Shown: one piece after another, positions 1 through 7,265 of the stretch | How the letters are laid out: each line of letters starts with the position of its first letter | How positions within the stretch are numbered: position 1 is the first letter of the stretch | Origin: Gemmatimonadota bacterium | GTDB taxonomy: Bacteria; Gemmatimonadota; Gemmatimonadetes; Gemmatimonadales; GWC2-71-9 | Length of the DNA stretch: 9,070 nucleotides | Assembly (NCBI GenBank): GCA_016180765.1 | Contig: JACPAP010000016.1 | Location: 1-9,070 of the forward strand | Reading direction: 5' to 3' | Made by a program: the position numbers and the translations under genes | Notes under the pieces: model-generated | What the model saw: only the letters and a program-made list of their open reading frames with translations | The model's database searches: none | What the model was told of the DNA's origin: nothing

Positions 1-515
1 TAGGAGAACTCGGTGAACGAGATGCCCTCATCCAACCGCGCCTTGACGGACTCCTTCTGGAGCATGATGGAGATGGTGAAGTGCTTCCCGACGTCCCGCA
101 GGAAGTCCACCAGCGTGAGGTTCCCCAGCCAGGTCGCGTTGTTGAGGACCACTCCATCCGGGAGCAGTGACCGAAACTGCCGCTCTTGGGCCGCGAGATT
201 CTGTTTCAGGAGGTCTTGGTCCAGGAGGGGACGTTCGGTTTGCTTCCCCGAAGGATCGCCGATCAGCCCGGTGCCCCCGCCCATCAGCACGATGGGCGTG
301 CCGCCGGCGCGGCGGAGCTGCTCCAAGAGCACCACCGGCACCAGATTGCCAACCTGAAGACTGGGGGCCGTGGGGTCGAATCCCACGTACGCCGTGATGG
401 GCCCCTTGCGCAGTCGCTCGGCCAACCCCGGCGTCTGGTCGTGCACCAGCCCGCGCCAGGCCAGTTCCTCCAAGAACCCGCCCATCGCGCCGTGGGCCGC
501 GCGTTTCCCGGTCAT
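1..515 (-). CDS. tyrS: Tyrosyl-tRNA synthetase, N-terminal part (cut by window edge)
   Basis: Class I aminoacyl-tRNA synthetase that activates tyrosine with ATP and charges tRNA-Tyr in the cytoplasm. The 171 visible residues cover the start of the Rossmann catalytic domain. The diagnostic stretch YVGFDPTAPSLQVGN lies at residues 43-57 and GGGTGLIGDPSGK at 79-91, followed by NNATWL and the DFLRDVGKHFTISIML segment, all typical of bacterial TyrRS. The KMSKS loop and the C-terminal S4-like RNA-binding domain would lie beyond base 1. The start was taken as the ATG at 515-513; an in-frame ATG ten codons later (485-483) is possible. No Shine-Dalgarno sequence precedes 515. Odd point: the HIGH-equivalent motif reads QVGN, so the first histidine is Gln54. 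The gene diverges from the PBP gene with 26 bp between start codons. The family call is secure. Confidence 0.95.
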   Translation of the reverse strand, partial: MTGKRAAHGAMGGFLEELAWRGLVHDQTPGLAERLRKGPITAYVGFDPTAPSLQVGNLVPVVLLEQLRRAGGTPIVLMGGGTGLIGDPSGKQTERPLLDQDLLKQNLAAQERQFRSLLPDGVVLNNATWLGNLTLVDFLRDVGKHFTISIMLQKESVKARLDEGISFTEFS

Positions 516-525
516 GGCGGGCGAA

Positions 526-540
526 GGTTATACTAGAACC
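526..540. promoter_or_regulatory. Candidate shared -10 region for divergent tyrS and PBP genes
   Basis: The 15-bp near-palindrome GGTTATACTAGAACC holds a -10-like hexamer in each direction. TATACT (529-534) faces the PBP gene and TATAAC (532-527, minus strand) faces tyrS. The plus-strand hexamer ends 7 nt before the PBP ATG and the minus-strand hexamer ends 11 nt before the tyrS ATG. Starts from either would give leaderless or nearly leaderless mRNAs, which agrees with the lack of a well-placed Shine-Dalgarno sequence for both genes. No good -35 hexamer was found at the usual spacing on the plus strand, so the assignment rests on the -10 boxes and geometry alone. Confidence 0.45.
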
Positions 541-541
541 T

Positions 542-2710
542 ATGACGCTGGAAGTCCCGCGCCCCCCTCTCCGCCATCGCGTCTCCGCGTGGCTCGGGGC
601 GTGGTGGCGGAACCCACGGATTCGCCGCTTCGTCTATCTGGCCGGGCTCGCGTGCTCCGGGCTCGGCCTGGGTCTGGCGTACGGCTCCTGGAGCCGCGCC
701 TGCGCCGGCGGGGGCTGCCCCTCCATCCGCGTGCTCGAGGAATACCAGCCCCAGCAGACCGCCAAGGTGTACGCGGCCGACGGCCGGCTCATCACCGAGC
801 TGGGGGTCCAGCGCCGGACCGTCCTCCCGGTCAGCGAAATCGCGCCCGAGGTCCGGGCCGCGTTCCTGTCCGTCGAAGACAAGCGGTTCTACCAGCATCA
901 CGGGATTGACTACTGGCGCATCCCGGGCGCCGTGGTGGCGAACCTGATGGCCATGGGCTGGGCCCAGGGGTTCTCCACCATCACCATGCAGCTCGCCCGC
1001 AACGTGTGGGACGAACGGATCGGCTTCGAGAAGGTGCTCACCCGCAAGATCAAGGAGATCCGGGTGGCGGTCGAGCTGGAGCGCACCTACTCCAAGGACA
1101 AGATCCTCGAGCTGTATCTCAATCAGATCCTCCTGGGCTACGGCCTCTATGGGGTCGAGACCGCGGCGCAGGCGTATTTCGGCAAGTCGGCGCGCGACGT
1201 CAACGTGGCGGAGGCCGCCTTGCTCGCGGGCGCCGCCCGGTACCCGAGCCGGTACGATCCGCGCAAGTTTCCCACGCGCGCCGTCAACCGCCGTAACCTG
1301 GTCATCAACCTGATGCGGAACGCGGGCTACCTCTCAGCCGACGCCGCGGAACGGTGGAAAGCCTATCCGCTTCAGCTCAGCTCGCGCCAGGACTTCGGCG
1401 ACGTGGCGCCCTACTTCGTGGAATGGATCCGCCAGCAGCTCTACGCGCGATTCGGGCGGGACCTCTACGAAGAAGGGTACCGGGTGTACACCACCCTGGA
1501 CCTGGAGATGCAGATCGCCGCGGAGCGGGCGCTGGAGAATCAGCTGGAGGCGATCGAGGCGGGCACCTACGGCGCCTTCCGCCACCAGACCTACCAGCAG
1601 TACCTCGACAGCCTGGAGCGACACGGGCTGCGTGAGGAATCGCACCCGATGACGCCCTACCTCCAGGGGTCGCTGGTGGCCCTGGACGCCCGGACCGGGA
1701 ACGTCCTCGCGATGGTGGGCGGGCGGAACTTCGAAGACTCCGAGTTCAACCGCGCCGCCCAGGCGCAACGCCAGGCGGGATCCACCTTCAAGCCGTTCGT
1801 CTACGCCGCGGCGGCCCGCGCGGGCAAGCCGGCGAGCTACATCGTGGACGATGCCCCCTTGAGCCTGCCGCCCGAGCCTCCGGATACGCAGCCGTGGGAG
1901 CCGCAGAACTACGAGGGCGATTTCCGCGGGCCCATGACCCTCCGCCGCGGCCTCTACCTGTCGCGGAACCTCGTGGCCATCCAGCTGGGACGCGAGATCG
2001 GTCACCCGGCGGTCATCGGTGAGGCGGTGCGGTACGGTATCTCGACCCGGCTCCCGCCCTACCCTTCGCTGTTCATCGGCTCGGCGTCGGTCATTCCGCT
2101 GGAGATGGTGTCCGCGTTCACCGCGTTCGCCACCCTGGGCCAACGGGTGGCGCCCAACGGGATCCTCCGCGTGGAAGACGCCAAGGGGAACATCGTCTGG
2201 GAGCCGCAGCCCCGCGTGGATCGGGTGATGGACCCGGAGCATATGTGGATCGTGACCAGCCTGCTCCAAGACGTGGTGGATCGGGGGACGGCATACACGG
2301 CCGTACGTGGTGCCGGGTTCCGGATCCCCGCCGGAGGCAAGACCGGGACCACCAACGACGGCACCGATGTGTGGTTCATCGGGTTTACGCCGGAGCTGGT
2401 GACGGGCGTCTGGATGGGGCTCGACGCGCCCCAGAAGATCAAGGCGAACTCGGCGGGGGGTCTCCTCGCGGCGCCTGCCTGGACGGCGTTCATGAGCGAG
2501 GTGTACGAGCGCCGCAATCCCCCGGCGCCGTGGCAGCGGCCCGAAGGCCTCATCACTCGCGAGATCGACGGGACCACCGGGTTTCTCGCCACCGAGTTCT
2601 GCCCGCGGGAGGTGCGGTACTGGGAGTGGTTCATTCCGGACACCCAACCCACCGAGTTCTGTCCCGTCCATCTGCCGTTCCGGGGGATCGGGACCGGGCC
2701 GGTTCGCTGA
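542..2710 (+). CDS. Class A penicillin-binding protein (PBP1A-like bifunctional glycosyltransferase/transpeptidase)
   Basis: Bifunctional peptidoglycan synthase: it polymerises lipid II into glycan strands and cross-links the stem peptides outside the inner membrane. The 722-residue protein has a basic cytoplasmic N-terminus and one membrane anchor at about residues 30-50. The GT51 domain follows (about 70-260), with EDKRFYQHHGID at 112-123 (catalytic Glu112), the GFSTITMQLARN motif and KDKILELYLN. The transpeptidase domain shows all three motifs: Ser414-T-F-Lys417 (SxxK, acylated serine), S474-R-N476 (SxN) and K600-T-G-T603. A short C-terminal tail carries Cys687 and Cys707 (CPRE ... CPVH); C54 and C59 lie just outside the membrane. 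Length is normal for PBP1A. The ATG at 542 is the only sensible start and lacks a Shine-Dalgarno sequence, suggesting leaderless translation. It overlaps the next gene by 4 nt. Intact and confidently assigned. Confidence 0.95.
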   Translation: MTLEVPRPPLRHRVSAWLGAWWRNPRIRRFVYLAGLACSGLGLGLAYGSWSRACAGGGCPSIRVLEEYQPQQTAKVYAADGRLITELGVQRRTVLPVSEIAPEVRAAFLSVEDKRFYQHHGIDYWRIPGAVVANLMAMGWAQGFSTITMQLARNVWDERIGFEKVLTRKIKEIRVAVELERTYSKDKILELYLNQILLGYGLYGVETAAQAYFGKSARDVNVAEAALLAGAARYPSRYDPRKFPTRAVNRRNLVINLMRNAGYLSADAAERWKAYPLQLSSRQDFGDVAPYFVEWIRQQLYARFGRDLYEEGYRVYTTLDLEMQIAAERALENQLEAIEAGTYGAFRHQTYQQYLDSLERHGLREESHPMTPYLQGSLVALDARTGNVLAMVGGRNFEDSEFNRAAQAQRQAGSTFKPFVYAAAARAGKPASYIVDDAPLSLPPEPPDTQPWEPQNYEGDFRGPMTLRRGLYLSRNLVAIQLGREIGHPAVIGEAVRYGISTRLPPYPSLFIGSASVIPLEMVSAFTAFATLGQRVAPNGILRVEDAKGNIVWEPQPRVDRVMDPEHMWIVTSLLQDVVDRGTAYTAVRGAGFRIPAGGKTGTTNDGTDVWFIGFTPELVTGVWMGLDAPQKIKANSAGGLLAAPAWTAFMSEVYERRNPPAPWQRPEGLITREIDGTTGFLATEFCPREVRYWEWFIPDTQPTEFCPVHLPFRGIGTGPVR

Positions 2711-3972
2711 ACCCGCGCCGCCTGTCCGCCGGCCTGGTGTGGCCGGTGACGGGGCCGCCCATTCCGAACGGTTCCGTGCTGGTGGACCCGCGGGGGCGCA
2801 TTGCCACGCTCGGTCCGGAGGAGAGCGTGCCGCGGCCACCGGATTCGGAACTGCTACGGTATCCCGACGCGGCGCTGCTCCCCGGATTGGTCAACGCCCA
2901 CACCCACCTCGAGCTGACCGGCCTTCGGGGGCGGGTGCGGGAACCGGACTTCTTTCAGTGGATTCAGCAGATCCGTCGGGCCAAAGAGGAAACCCGGGAC
3001 GAGACCTACCTCGAGTGGGCGCGGGAAGGGGTGCGGGAAGCTTGGGCGTACGGCACCACCACCGTAGGGGACACGGGGACCTCGGGCGCCGTGGTGCGAG
3101 CCCTGACCGAGCTGGGCGGCGCCGGCGTGGTGTATTACGAGGCCATCCACCCGGACGCCGGCCGCGCGGACGTGACCCTCGTGGCCGTGCGGGACACGGT
3201 GGCGCGGTTGCGGCGAGAGGCAGGCCCGCGAGTCGCCATCGGCGTTTCGCCCCACGCCCCCTACACCGTGAGTCGGGCGTTGTACCGGCGAGTGGTCGAG
3301 TACGCACGCTCGGAAGGGCTGGCGCTGGCGGGCCACATCGCCGAATCGCCGGCGGAAACGGACTTCGTGAGCGCCGGCCGGGGCCCGTTCGCCGAGGCGT
3401 GGCGCCGGCGGGGCATCCCGCTGGACCCACCGGTCGCCACGCCGGTGCGGCTGTTGGAAGAGCTGGGCGTCCTCGGTCCCGATTTCCTCGCTATCCATGC
3501 GGTGCAGGCCGATGAGCGCGACGCGGACGCGCTGGCACGGGCCGGCAGCGCCGTGGTCGTGTGTCCCCGGTCCAATGCCCACCATGGCCACGGCGCGCCC
3601 CCCCTCTCGCGGTACCTCGAGCGAGGCCTGCGCCTGGCCCTCGGCACCGACTCCGTGGCCAGCGTGGACACGCTGGATCTCCTGGCGGAAGCCCGAGAGG
3701 CCCGGTGGCTCGCGGGGCTCTCGGCCGAGGCCGCGCTCCATCTGGCGACCCTGGGCGGCGCGGCCGCGCTGGGCCAGGAAGCCGCCATCGGGTCGCTGGA
3801 GCCGGGGAAGTGGGCGGACCTGGTGCTGGTCCGGCTCCACCGTCCCGTCCCCACGCTGCCCGAGATGGCTGCCGAGGCGATCCTTCTGGCGCGGCCCGAG
3901 GACATCCTGGCTACTTTTGTGGCGGGTCGGCCGGTCTACCAAACCCAGCCGGGAGGAGCGTCCCCCGCATGA
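2707..3972 (+). CDS. Amidohydrolase, aminohydrolase/deaminase subgroup (MtaD/TrzN/aminodeoxyfutalosine deaminase-like)
   Basis: Metal-dependent hydrolase of the amidohydrolase superfamily, probably deaminating a purine-like or other heterocyclic substrate; the substrate cannot be told from sequence. With a start at 2707 it has 421 residues. The beta-barrel ligands are all visible: His65-T-His67 (NAHTHLEL), His210 in GHIAES with Glu213 as likely proton shuttle, His264 (AIHAVQ) and Asp315 (LGTDSVAS). His183 (SPHAPYTVS) and the CPRSNAHHGHG stretch fit the substrate side of deaminases. A C-terminal urease-like beta-sandwich end (GSLEPGKWADLVLVRL) closes the fold. Start choice: no ATG lies near. 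CTG at 2707 overlaps the PBP stop as CTGA and keeps the first beta strand (RRLSAGLVWPVTGPPI); GTG at 2737 would remove it. The argR start overlaps this gene's stop. Aminodeoxyfutalosine deaminase (menaquinone synthesis) is one possibility, not shown. Confidence 0.85.
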   Translation: MNPRRLSAGLVWPVTGPPIPNGSVLVDPRGRIATLGPEESVPRPPDSELLRYPDAALLPGLVNAHTHLELTGLRGRVREPDFFQWIQQIRRAKEETRDETYLEWAREGVREAWAYGTTTVGDTGTSGAVVRALTELGGAGVVYYEAIHPDAGRADVTLVAVRDTVARLRREAGPRVAIGVSPHAPYTVSRALYRRVVEYARSEGLALAGHIAESPAETDFVSAGRGPFAEAWRRRGIPLDPPVATPVRLLEELGVLGPDFLAIHAVQADERDADALARAGSAVVVCPRSNAHHGHGAPPLSRYLERGLRLALGTDSVASVDTLDLLAEAREARWLAGLSAEAALHLATLGGAAALGQEAAIGSLEPGKWADLVLVRLHRPVPTLPEMAAEAILLARPEDILATFVAGRPVYQTQPGGASPA

Positions 3973-4424
3973 AAGCCCAGCGGCACGCCGCGATCCTGAA
4001 GCTGATTCAGAAGCACCGGGTCCAGAGTCAGGAACAGCTGCGCGCGATGCTCCATGCCGACGGCATCGACGTGACCCAGGCCACCCTGTCGCGCGACATT
4101 CGGGAGCTCCGGCTCGCCAAGGTCCCCCACCCGGACGGCGGCTCCTCGTATGCCGTGCCCGCCCAAGTGGAAACCCTCCGCCCGCCCCTCCATCAGCTGC
4201 TCCCCACCCTGCTGCTCTCCCTGGACGGCGTGGGGAACCTGCTGGTGGCCAAGACCCCATCGGGGGCCGCCAGCGCGCTCACCGAGGCCCTGGACGCGCA
4301 GGCCTGGCCCGAGGTGGTGGGCACCATCGCCGGCGACAACACCATCCTGATCATCGCCAAGAGCGAGCGGGCCCGGAGGGCCGTGGCCCAGCGGCTGAGC
4401 CAGGAGGCCGGGTTAGGCGCTTGA
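3969..4424 (+). CDS. argR: Arginine repressor
   Basis: Arginine-sensing DNA-binding protein, a hexamer in the family, that represses arginine biosynthesis genes at ARG boxes. The 151-residue length is normal. Residues 1-70 form the winged helix domain with the recognition motif TQATLSRDIRELRLAKV (Ser41, Arg42 in the recognition helix). Residues 80-151 form the oligomerisation and arginine-binding domain with GTIAGDNTILII. Here the usual pair of aspartates in GDDT reads Asp123-Asn124. The start ATG at 3969 overlaps the amidohydrolase stop (ATGA) and has a good Shine-Dalgarno, GGGAGGAG at 3951-3958, 10 nt upstream. It is probably co-transcribed with the PBP and amidohydrolase genes rather than from its own ARG-box promoter; no such box was seen before it. 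The gene is followed at once by a candidate ARG box and argGH. Confidence 0.93.
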   Translation: MKAQRHAAILKLIQKHRVQSQEQLRAMLHADGIDVTQATLSRDIRELRLAKVPHPDGGSSYAVPAQVETLRPPLHQLLPTLLLSLDGVGNLLVAKTPSGAASALTEALDAQAWPEVVGTIAGDNTILIIAKSERARRAVAQRLSQEAGLGA

Positions 4425-4450
4425 CCCCGGCGCTGGCGGGGCTGTATAGT
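4421..4450 (+). promoter_or_regulatory. Sigma70-type promoter of argGH
   Basis: TTGACC (4421-4426, five of six bases of the -35 consensus) and TATAGT (4445-4450, five of six of the -10 consensus) are separated by 18 bp. The -35 box overlaps the argR stop codon. Transcription would start near 4457, leaving a leader of about 40 nt that contains the GGAG ribosome site at 4484-4487. This gives argGH its own promoter, separate from the upstream unit. Confidence 0.75.
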
Positions 4451-4468
4451 TATGCGACTCGTTGCATA
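4451..4468. promoter_or_regulatory. Candidate ARG box (ArgR operator) over the argG transcription start
   Basis: TATGCGACTCGTTGCATA is an 18-bp palindrome with perfect 5-bp outer arms (TATGC/GCATA) plus an inner AC/GT pair, seven of nine positions symmetrical. Its length and its outer TnTG...CAnA bases match the 18-bp ARG box shape (TNTGAATWWWWATTCANW), although the inner bases are more G+C-rich than the classical box. It starts directly after the -10 hexamer and covers the expected start point, an ideal place for repression. ArgR is encoded immediately upstream. Assignment is by position and symmetry; binding is not proven. Confidence 0.6.
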
Positions 4469-4496
4469 TATCCCTCACCACCTGGAGCGACGTTTC

Positions 4497-5720
4497 ATGG
4501 GTCAGTTGGTCGTGCTCGCCTACTCCGGAGGCCTGGATACCTCCGCCATCGTGCCGTGGCTCAAGGAGCACCACCACGCCCGGGTGCTGTGCTACGCGGC
4601 CGACGTGGGGCAGGGGGACGGCGAGCTGGCGGGGCTGGAAGAAAAAGCGGTGCGGTCCGGCGCCGTCGGGTGCGTGGTGGAGGACCTGCGCGAGCGCTTC
4701 GTCACCGACTTCGTGTTTCCCACGCTCAAGGCCGGCGCGGTCTACGCCCGGACCTATCTCCTGGGGACCTCCATGGCCCGGCCGGTGATTGCCGCCGGGC
4801 AAGTGGCCGCCGCCCGGGACGCGGGCGCGGCGGCGCTGGCGCACGGATGCACCGGCAAGGGGAACGATCAGGTGCGCTTCGAGCTGACCTACGCCGCCTT
4901 GGCCCCGGACCTCGAGGTGATCGCGCCGTGGCGAGAGTGGTCGTTCCGCGGCCGCGAGGACCTGATCGCCTACCTCAAAGCGAAGAACATCCCGGTCCAG
5001 GCGAGCGCCGAAAAACCCTACAGCCGTGACCGGAACCTGTGGCACCTGTCCCACGAGGGGGGCATCCTGGAAGATCCGGCCGCCGAGCCGCCCAAGGACC
5101 TGTTCCTGCTCACCCGGGACCCGGCCGATGCGCCCGATTCACCGGAAGAGCTGGCCCTCGGGTTCGAGGAAGGGACTCCGGTCTCGGTGGACAGCGTGCC
5201 GCTCGGGCCGGTCGAGCTGGTGGCGCAGCTCAACGAGGTCGCGGGCCTCCACGGCGTGGGCCGGGCGGACGTGGTGGAAGATCGGCTGGTGGGCATGAAG
5301 TCGCGCGGCGTCTATGAGACCCCGGGCGGCACCGTGCTGCGCGCGGCCCATCGGGAGCTGGAGCAACTGGTGCTGGACCGCCGCTCGTTGAGCCTCAAGG
5401 ACCTGTTGGCGGCCAAGTACGCGGACCTGGTGTACGAGGGCCGGTGGTGGAGCACCGAGCGCGAAGCCCTTGACGCCTTCGTCAACCAAACCCAACGCCG
5501 GGTGACGGGGACCGTTCGCCTGCGGCTCTATAAGGGAACCGTGACGATCCTGGGGCGCGAGAGCCCGTTCTCCCTGTACTCCGAGGCGCACGCCACGTTC
5601 GGGGCGGATGACATCTACCGGCAGGCCGACGCCGCGGGCTTCATCCGGTTGTTCGGACTCCCCATCCGCATCGGGGCGCAGGTCAAGGCCCGGACCGACG
5701 CGGAAGTCCCGGCGGACTGA
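4497..5720 (+). CDS. argG: Argininosuccinate synthase
   Basis: Joins citrulline and aspartate with ATP cleavage to AMP and pyrophosphate, giving argininosuccinate, the penultimate step of arginine synthesis. The 407-residue length is typical. The N-terminal ATP pyrophosphatase loop AYSGGLDTS is at residues 8-16. The family signature HGCTGKGNDQVRFE starts at His116. SAEKPYSRDRNLWHLSHEGG follows in mid-protein, and the C-terminal half carries YETPGG and the conserved tetramerisation region. The ATG at 4497 was chosen because the protein then starts MGQLVVLAYSGG as usual for the family and GGAG (4484-4487) lies 9 nt upstream. The in-frame ATG at 4452 lies inside the operator and before the expected transcription start. 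argH follows with a 1-nt overlap. Likely arginine-repressed. Confidence 0.96.
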   Translation: MGQLVVLAYSGGLDTSAIVPWLKEHHHARVLCYAADVGQGDGELAGLEEKAVRSGAVGCVVEDLRERFVTDFVFPTLKAGAVYARTYLLGTSMARPVIAAGQVAAARDAGAAALAHGCTGKGNDQVRFELTYAALAPDLEVIAPWREWSFRGREDLIAYLKAKNIPVQASAEKPYSRDRNLWHLSHEGGILEDPAAEPPKDLFLLTRDPADAPDSPEELALGFEEGTPVSVDSVPLGPVELVAQLNEVAGLHGVGRADVVEDRLVGMKSRGVYETPGGTVLRAAHRELEQLVLDRRSLSLKDLLAAKYADLVYEGRWWSTEREALDAFVNQTQRRVTGTVRLRLYKGTVTILGRESPFSLYSEAHATFGADDIYRQADAAGFIRLFGLPIRIGAQVKARTDAEVPAD

Positions 5721-7090
5721 TGCACCAGATGTGGGGCGGCCGGTTCAGCGCCGCCCCTGAAGAGTCGTTCTCCCAGCTCAACCGCAGCCTCCCGGTAGAC
5801 CACCGCCTCTGGCCCCAGGACATTCGCGGCAGTAAAGCGTGGGTGCGCGCCCTGGCCCAAGCGGGGATCCTGACGCCTGGCGAGGAGCAGATGCTGCGCG
5901 ATGGCCTGGACCGGGTGGCGCGCCGCCTGGCCGACGGCGCCGGCACCGGCGCTCCCGACGAGGACGTCCACACACTGGTCGAGCGGCTCCTCTATGAAGA
6001 GATCGGCGACCTGGCCGGGAAGCTGCACACGGGTCGCTCGCGCAACGACCAGGTCGCCACCGACCTCCGGCTCTGGTGCCTGACGGCGCTGGAGCAGGTG
6101 GACCGAGAGCTCGCCGGTCTGGGCGCCGCCCTGGTGGCCCAGGCGGAGAAGGGCATGGATCTGATCCTGCCCGGCTACACCCATGGCCAGCAGGCCCAGC
6201 CGGTGCGCTGGGCCTACGTGCTGCTGGCGCATGCGTGGCCCCTGGTCCGGGATCGCGAACGCCTGGCCGACGCGGCCCGTCGAACCGCCGTACTCCCGCT
6301 GGGCTCTGGCGCGCTGGCCGGATCGGGGGTGCCGGTGGACCGCGATCTGCTCCGGGAAGAGCTGGGCTTCCGCGCCATCTCGCCCAACGCGCTGGACGCG
6401 ACCGGGGAGCGGGACTTCGTGGTGGAGATCGTGTTCGCCCTCGCGCTGCTCCTGATGCACGTCTCCCGGCTGGCTGGCGAGCTGGTGACGTACAGCTCCA
6501 CGGAATTCGGATTCGTCCGCCTGGCGGATGGCTATTGCACCGGCTCCAGCCTGATGCCGCAAAAACGCAACCCCGACGTCTTCGAATTGGCGCGCGTCAA
6601 GGTGGCCCGCACGCTGGGTGACCTGGTGGGGCTGCTGACGGCGCTCAAGGGTCTGCCCGCGGGGTACAGCAAGGACTTGCAGGAGGACAAAGCCTTCCTG
6701 TTCGACGCGGTGGACACCGTGCTGCTCACGCTGCCGGCGGTCCGTGGCGGGGTGGCGACCATGGAGCCGGTGGCGGAACGGATGAACGCCGCTCTCCAAC
6801 GCGGTCTGCTCGCGACCGACCTGGCGGACGGCCTGGTCGCCCAGGGCGTGCCATTTCGCGAGGCCCACGTCCTGGTAGGGCGGCTGGTGCAGGAGGCCGA
6901 GCGGCTCCGGGTGGACCTGGCCGCCGTGCCGCCGGAAGCGGCGCGGGCCATCCACGGATCGTTGCCGGCCTTGCTCGCCTCTCTAGGCTCCTTCGCGGAA
7001 TCGGTGGAGCGCCGCGCCACGCCGGGTGGATCGGCCCGGGCCTCGGTCCTGGCCCAACTGTCCGAGCTTGCGGCCGCATTCCGCGCTTGA
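5720..7090 (+). CDS. argH: Argininosuccinate lyase
   Basis: Cleaves argininosuccinate to arginine and fumarate, the last step of arginine synthesis; a cytoplasmic homotetramer of the fumarase/aspartase superfamily. The 456-residue length is normal. The protein starts MWGGRFSAAPEE as the family does. Conserved regions are EDVHTLVERLLYEEIG then KLHTGRSRNDQVATDLRLW, Thr154-His155 in PGYTHGQQAQP, and the signature loop GSSLMPQKRNPD at 275-286, which carries the catalytic serine. The ATG at 5720 shares its A with the argG stop (TGATG), so translation is probably coupled to argG; both are expected under the ARG-box promoter. No other arginine gene follows in the window. Confidence 0.96.
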   Translation: MHQMWGGRFSAAPEESFSQLNRSLPVDHRLWPQDIRGSKAWVRALAQAGILTPGEEQMLRDGLDRVARRLADGAGTGAPDEDVHTLVERLLYEEIGDLAGKLHTGRSRNDQVATDLRLWCLTALEQVDRELAGLGAALVAQAEKGMDLILPGYTHGQQAQPVRWAYVLLAHAWPLVRDRERLADAARRTAVLPLGSGALAGSGVPVDRDLLREELGFRAISPNALDATGERDFVVEIVFALALLLMHVSRLAGELVTYSSTEFGFVRLADGYCTGSSLMPQKRNPDVFELARVKVARTLGDLVGLLTALKGLPAGYSKDLQEDKAFLFDAVDTVLLTLPAVRGGVATMEPVAERMNAALQRGLLATDLADGLVAQGVPFREAHVLVGRLVQEAERLRVDLAAVPPEAARAIHGSLPALLASLGSFAESVERRATPGGSARASVLAQLSELAAAFRA

Positions 7091-7113
7091 CGTCCTTCCT
7101 CCCCGCATAAAGG

Positions 7114-7189
7114 TTCACCGCAGGGCACGCAGAGATCGCAGCGGGTTTCACGTCGATCCCCCTCAGCGCTCTCCGCGCTCTGCGGTGAA
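7114..7189. repeat. 76-bp imperfect palindrome of the TTCACCGCAG...CTGCGGTGAA type
   Basis: Perfect 10-bp outer arms, TTCACCGCAG at 7114-7123 and CTGCGGTGAA at 7180-7189, extend inward into 32-nt arms that agree at 23 positions (GCAGAG/CTCTCCGC-like purine- and pyrimidine-rich halves), leaving a 12-nt loop (7146-7157). Palindromes with this CACCGCAGAG...GCAGAG wording recur between genes in many unrelated environmental bacteria, so this is probably a dispersed intergenic repeat. It sits 23 nt after the argH stop. A folded transcript could protect or end the argGH mRNA, but there is no T-tract, so it is not called as a terminator. Confidence 0.7.
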
Positions 7190-7265
7190 TACACGTCAGC
7201 GTCACGACGCTCCATGGAAACACGGCGACGAGGCCCGGGTGCGGGCTTTCGGATCGGGGAGGCGC

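Noticed and set aside
1334..2839. Long open frame (501 codons) antisense to the PBP gene
   Set aside because: The opposite strand encodes a complete PBP with all catalytic motifs; the antisense product shows no recognisable family and is Arg/Gly/Pro-rich, as expected for antisense frames in G+C-rich DNA.
2854..4260. Long open frame (468 codons) antisense to the amidohydrolase and argR
   Set aside because: It runs across two well-supported genes and has low-complexity shadow composition.
3497..5029. 510-codon plus-strand frame across amidohydrolase, argR and argG
   Set aside because: Out of frame with three clear genes and crosses their borders; Arg/Pro/Trp-rich composition typical of frame shadows.
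5615..6955. Long open frame (446 codons) antisense to argH
   Set aside because: Shadow of argH; no ribosome site and no family resemblance.
7087..7111. TTGACG after the argH end with CATAAA as a promoter
   Set aside because: Spacing is 13 bp, too short, and the -10 match is poor.
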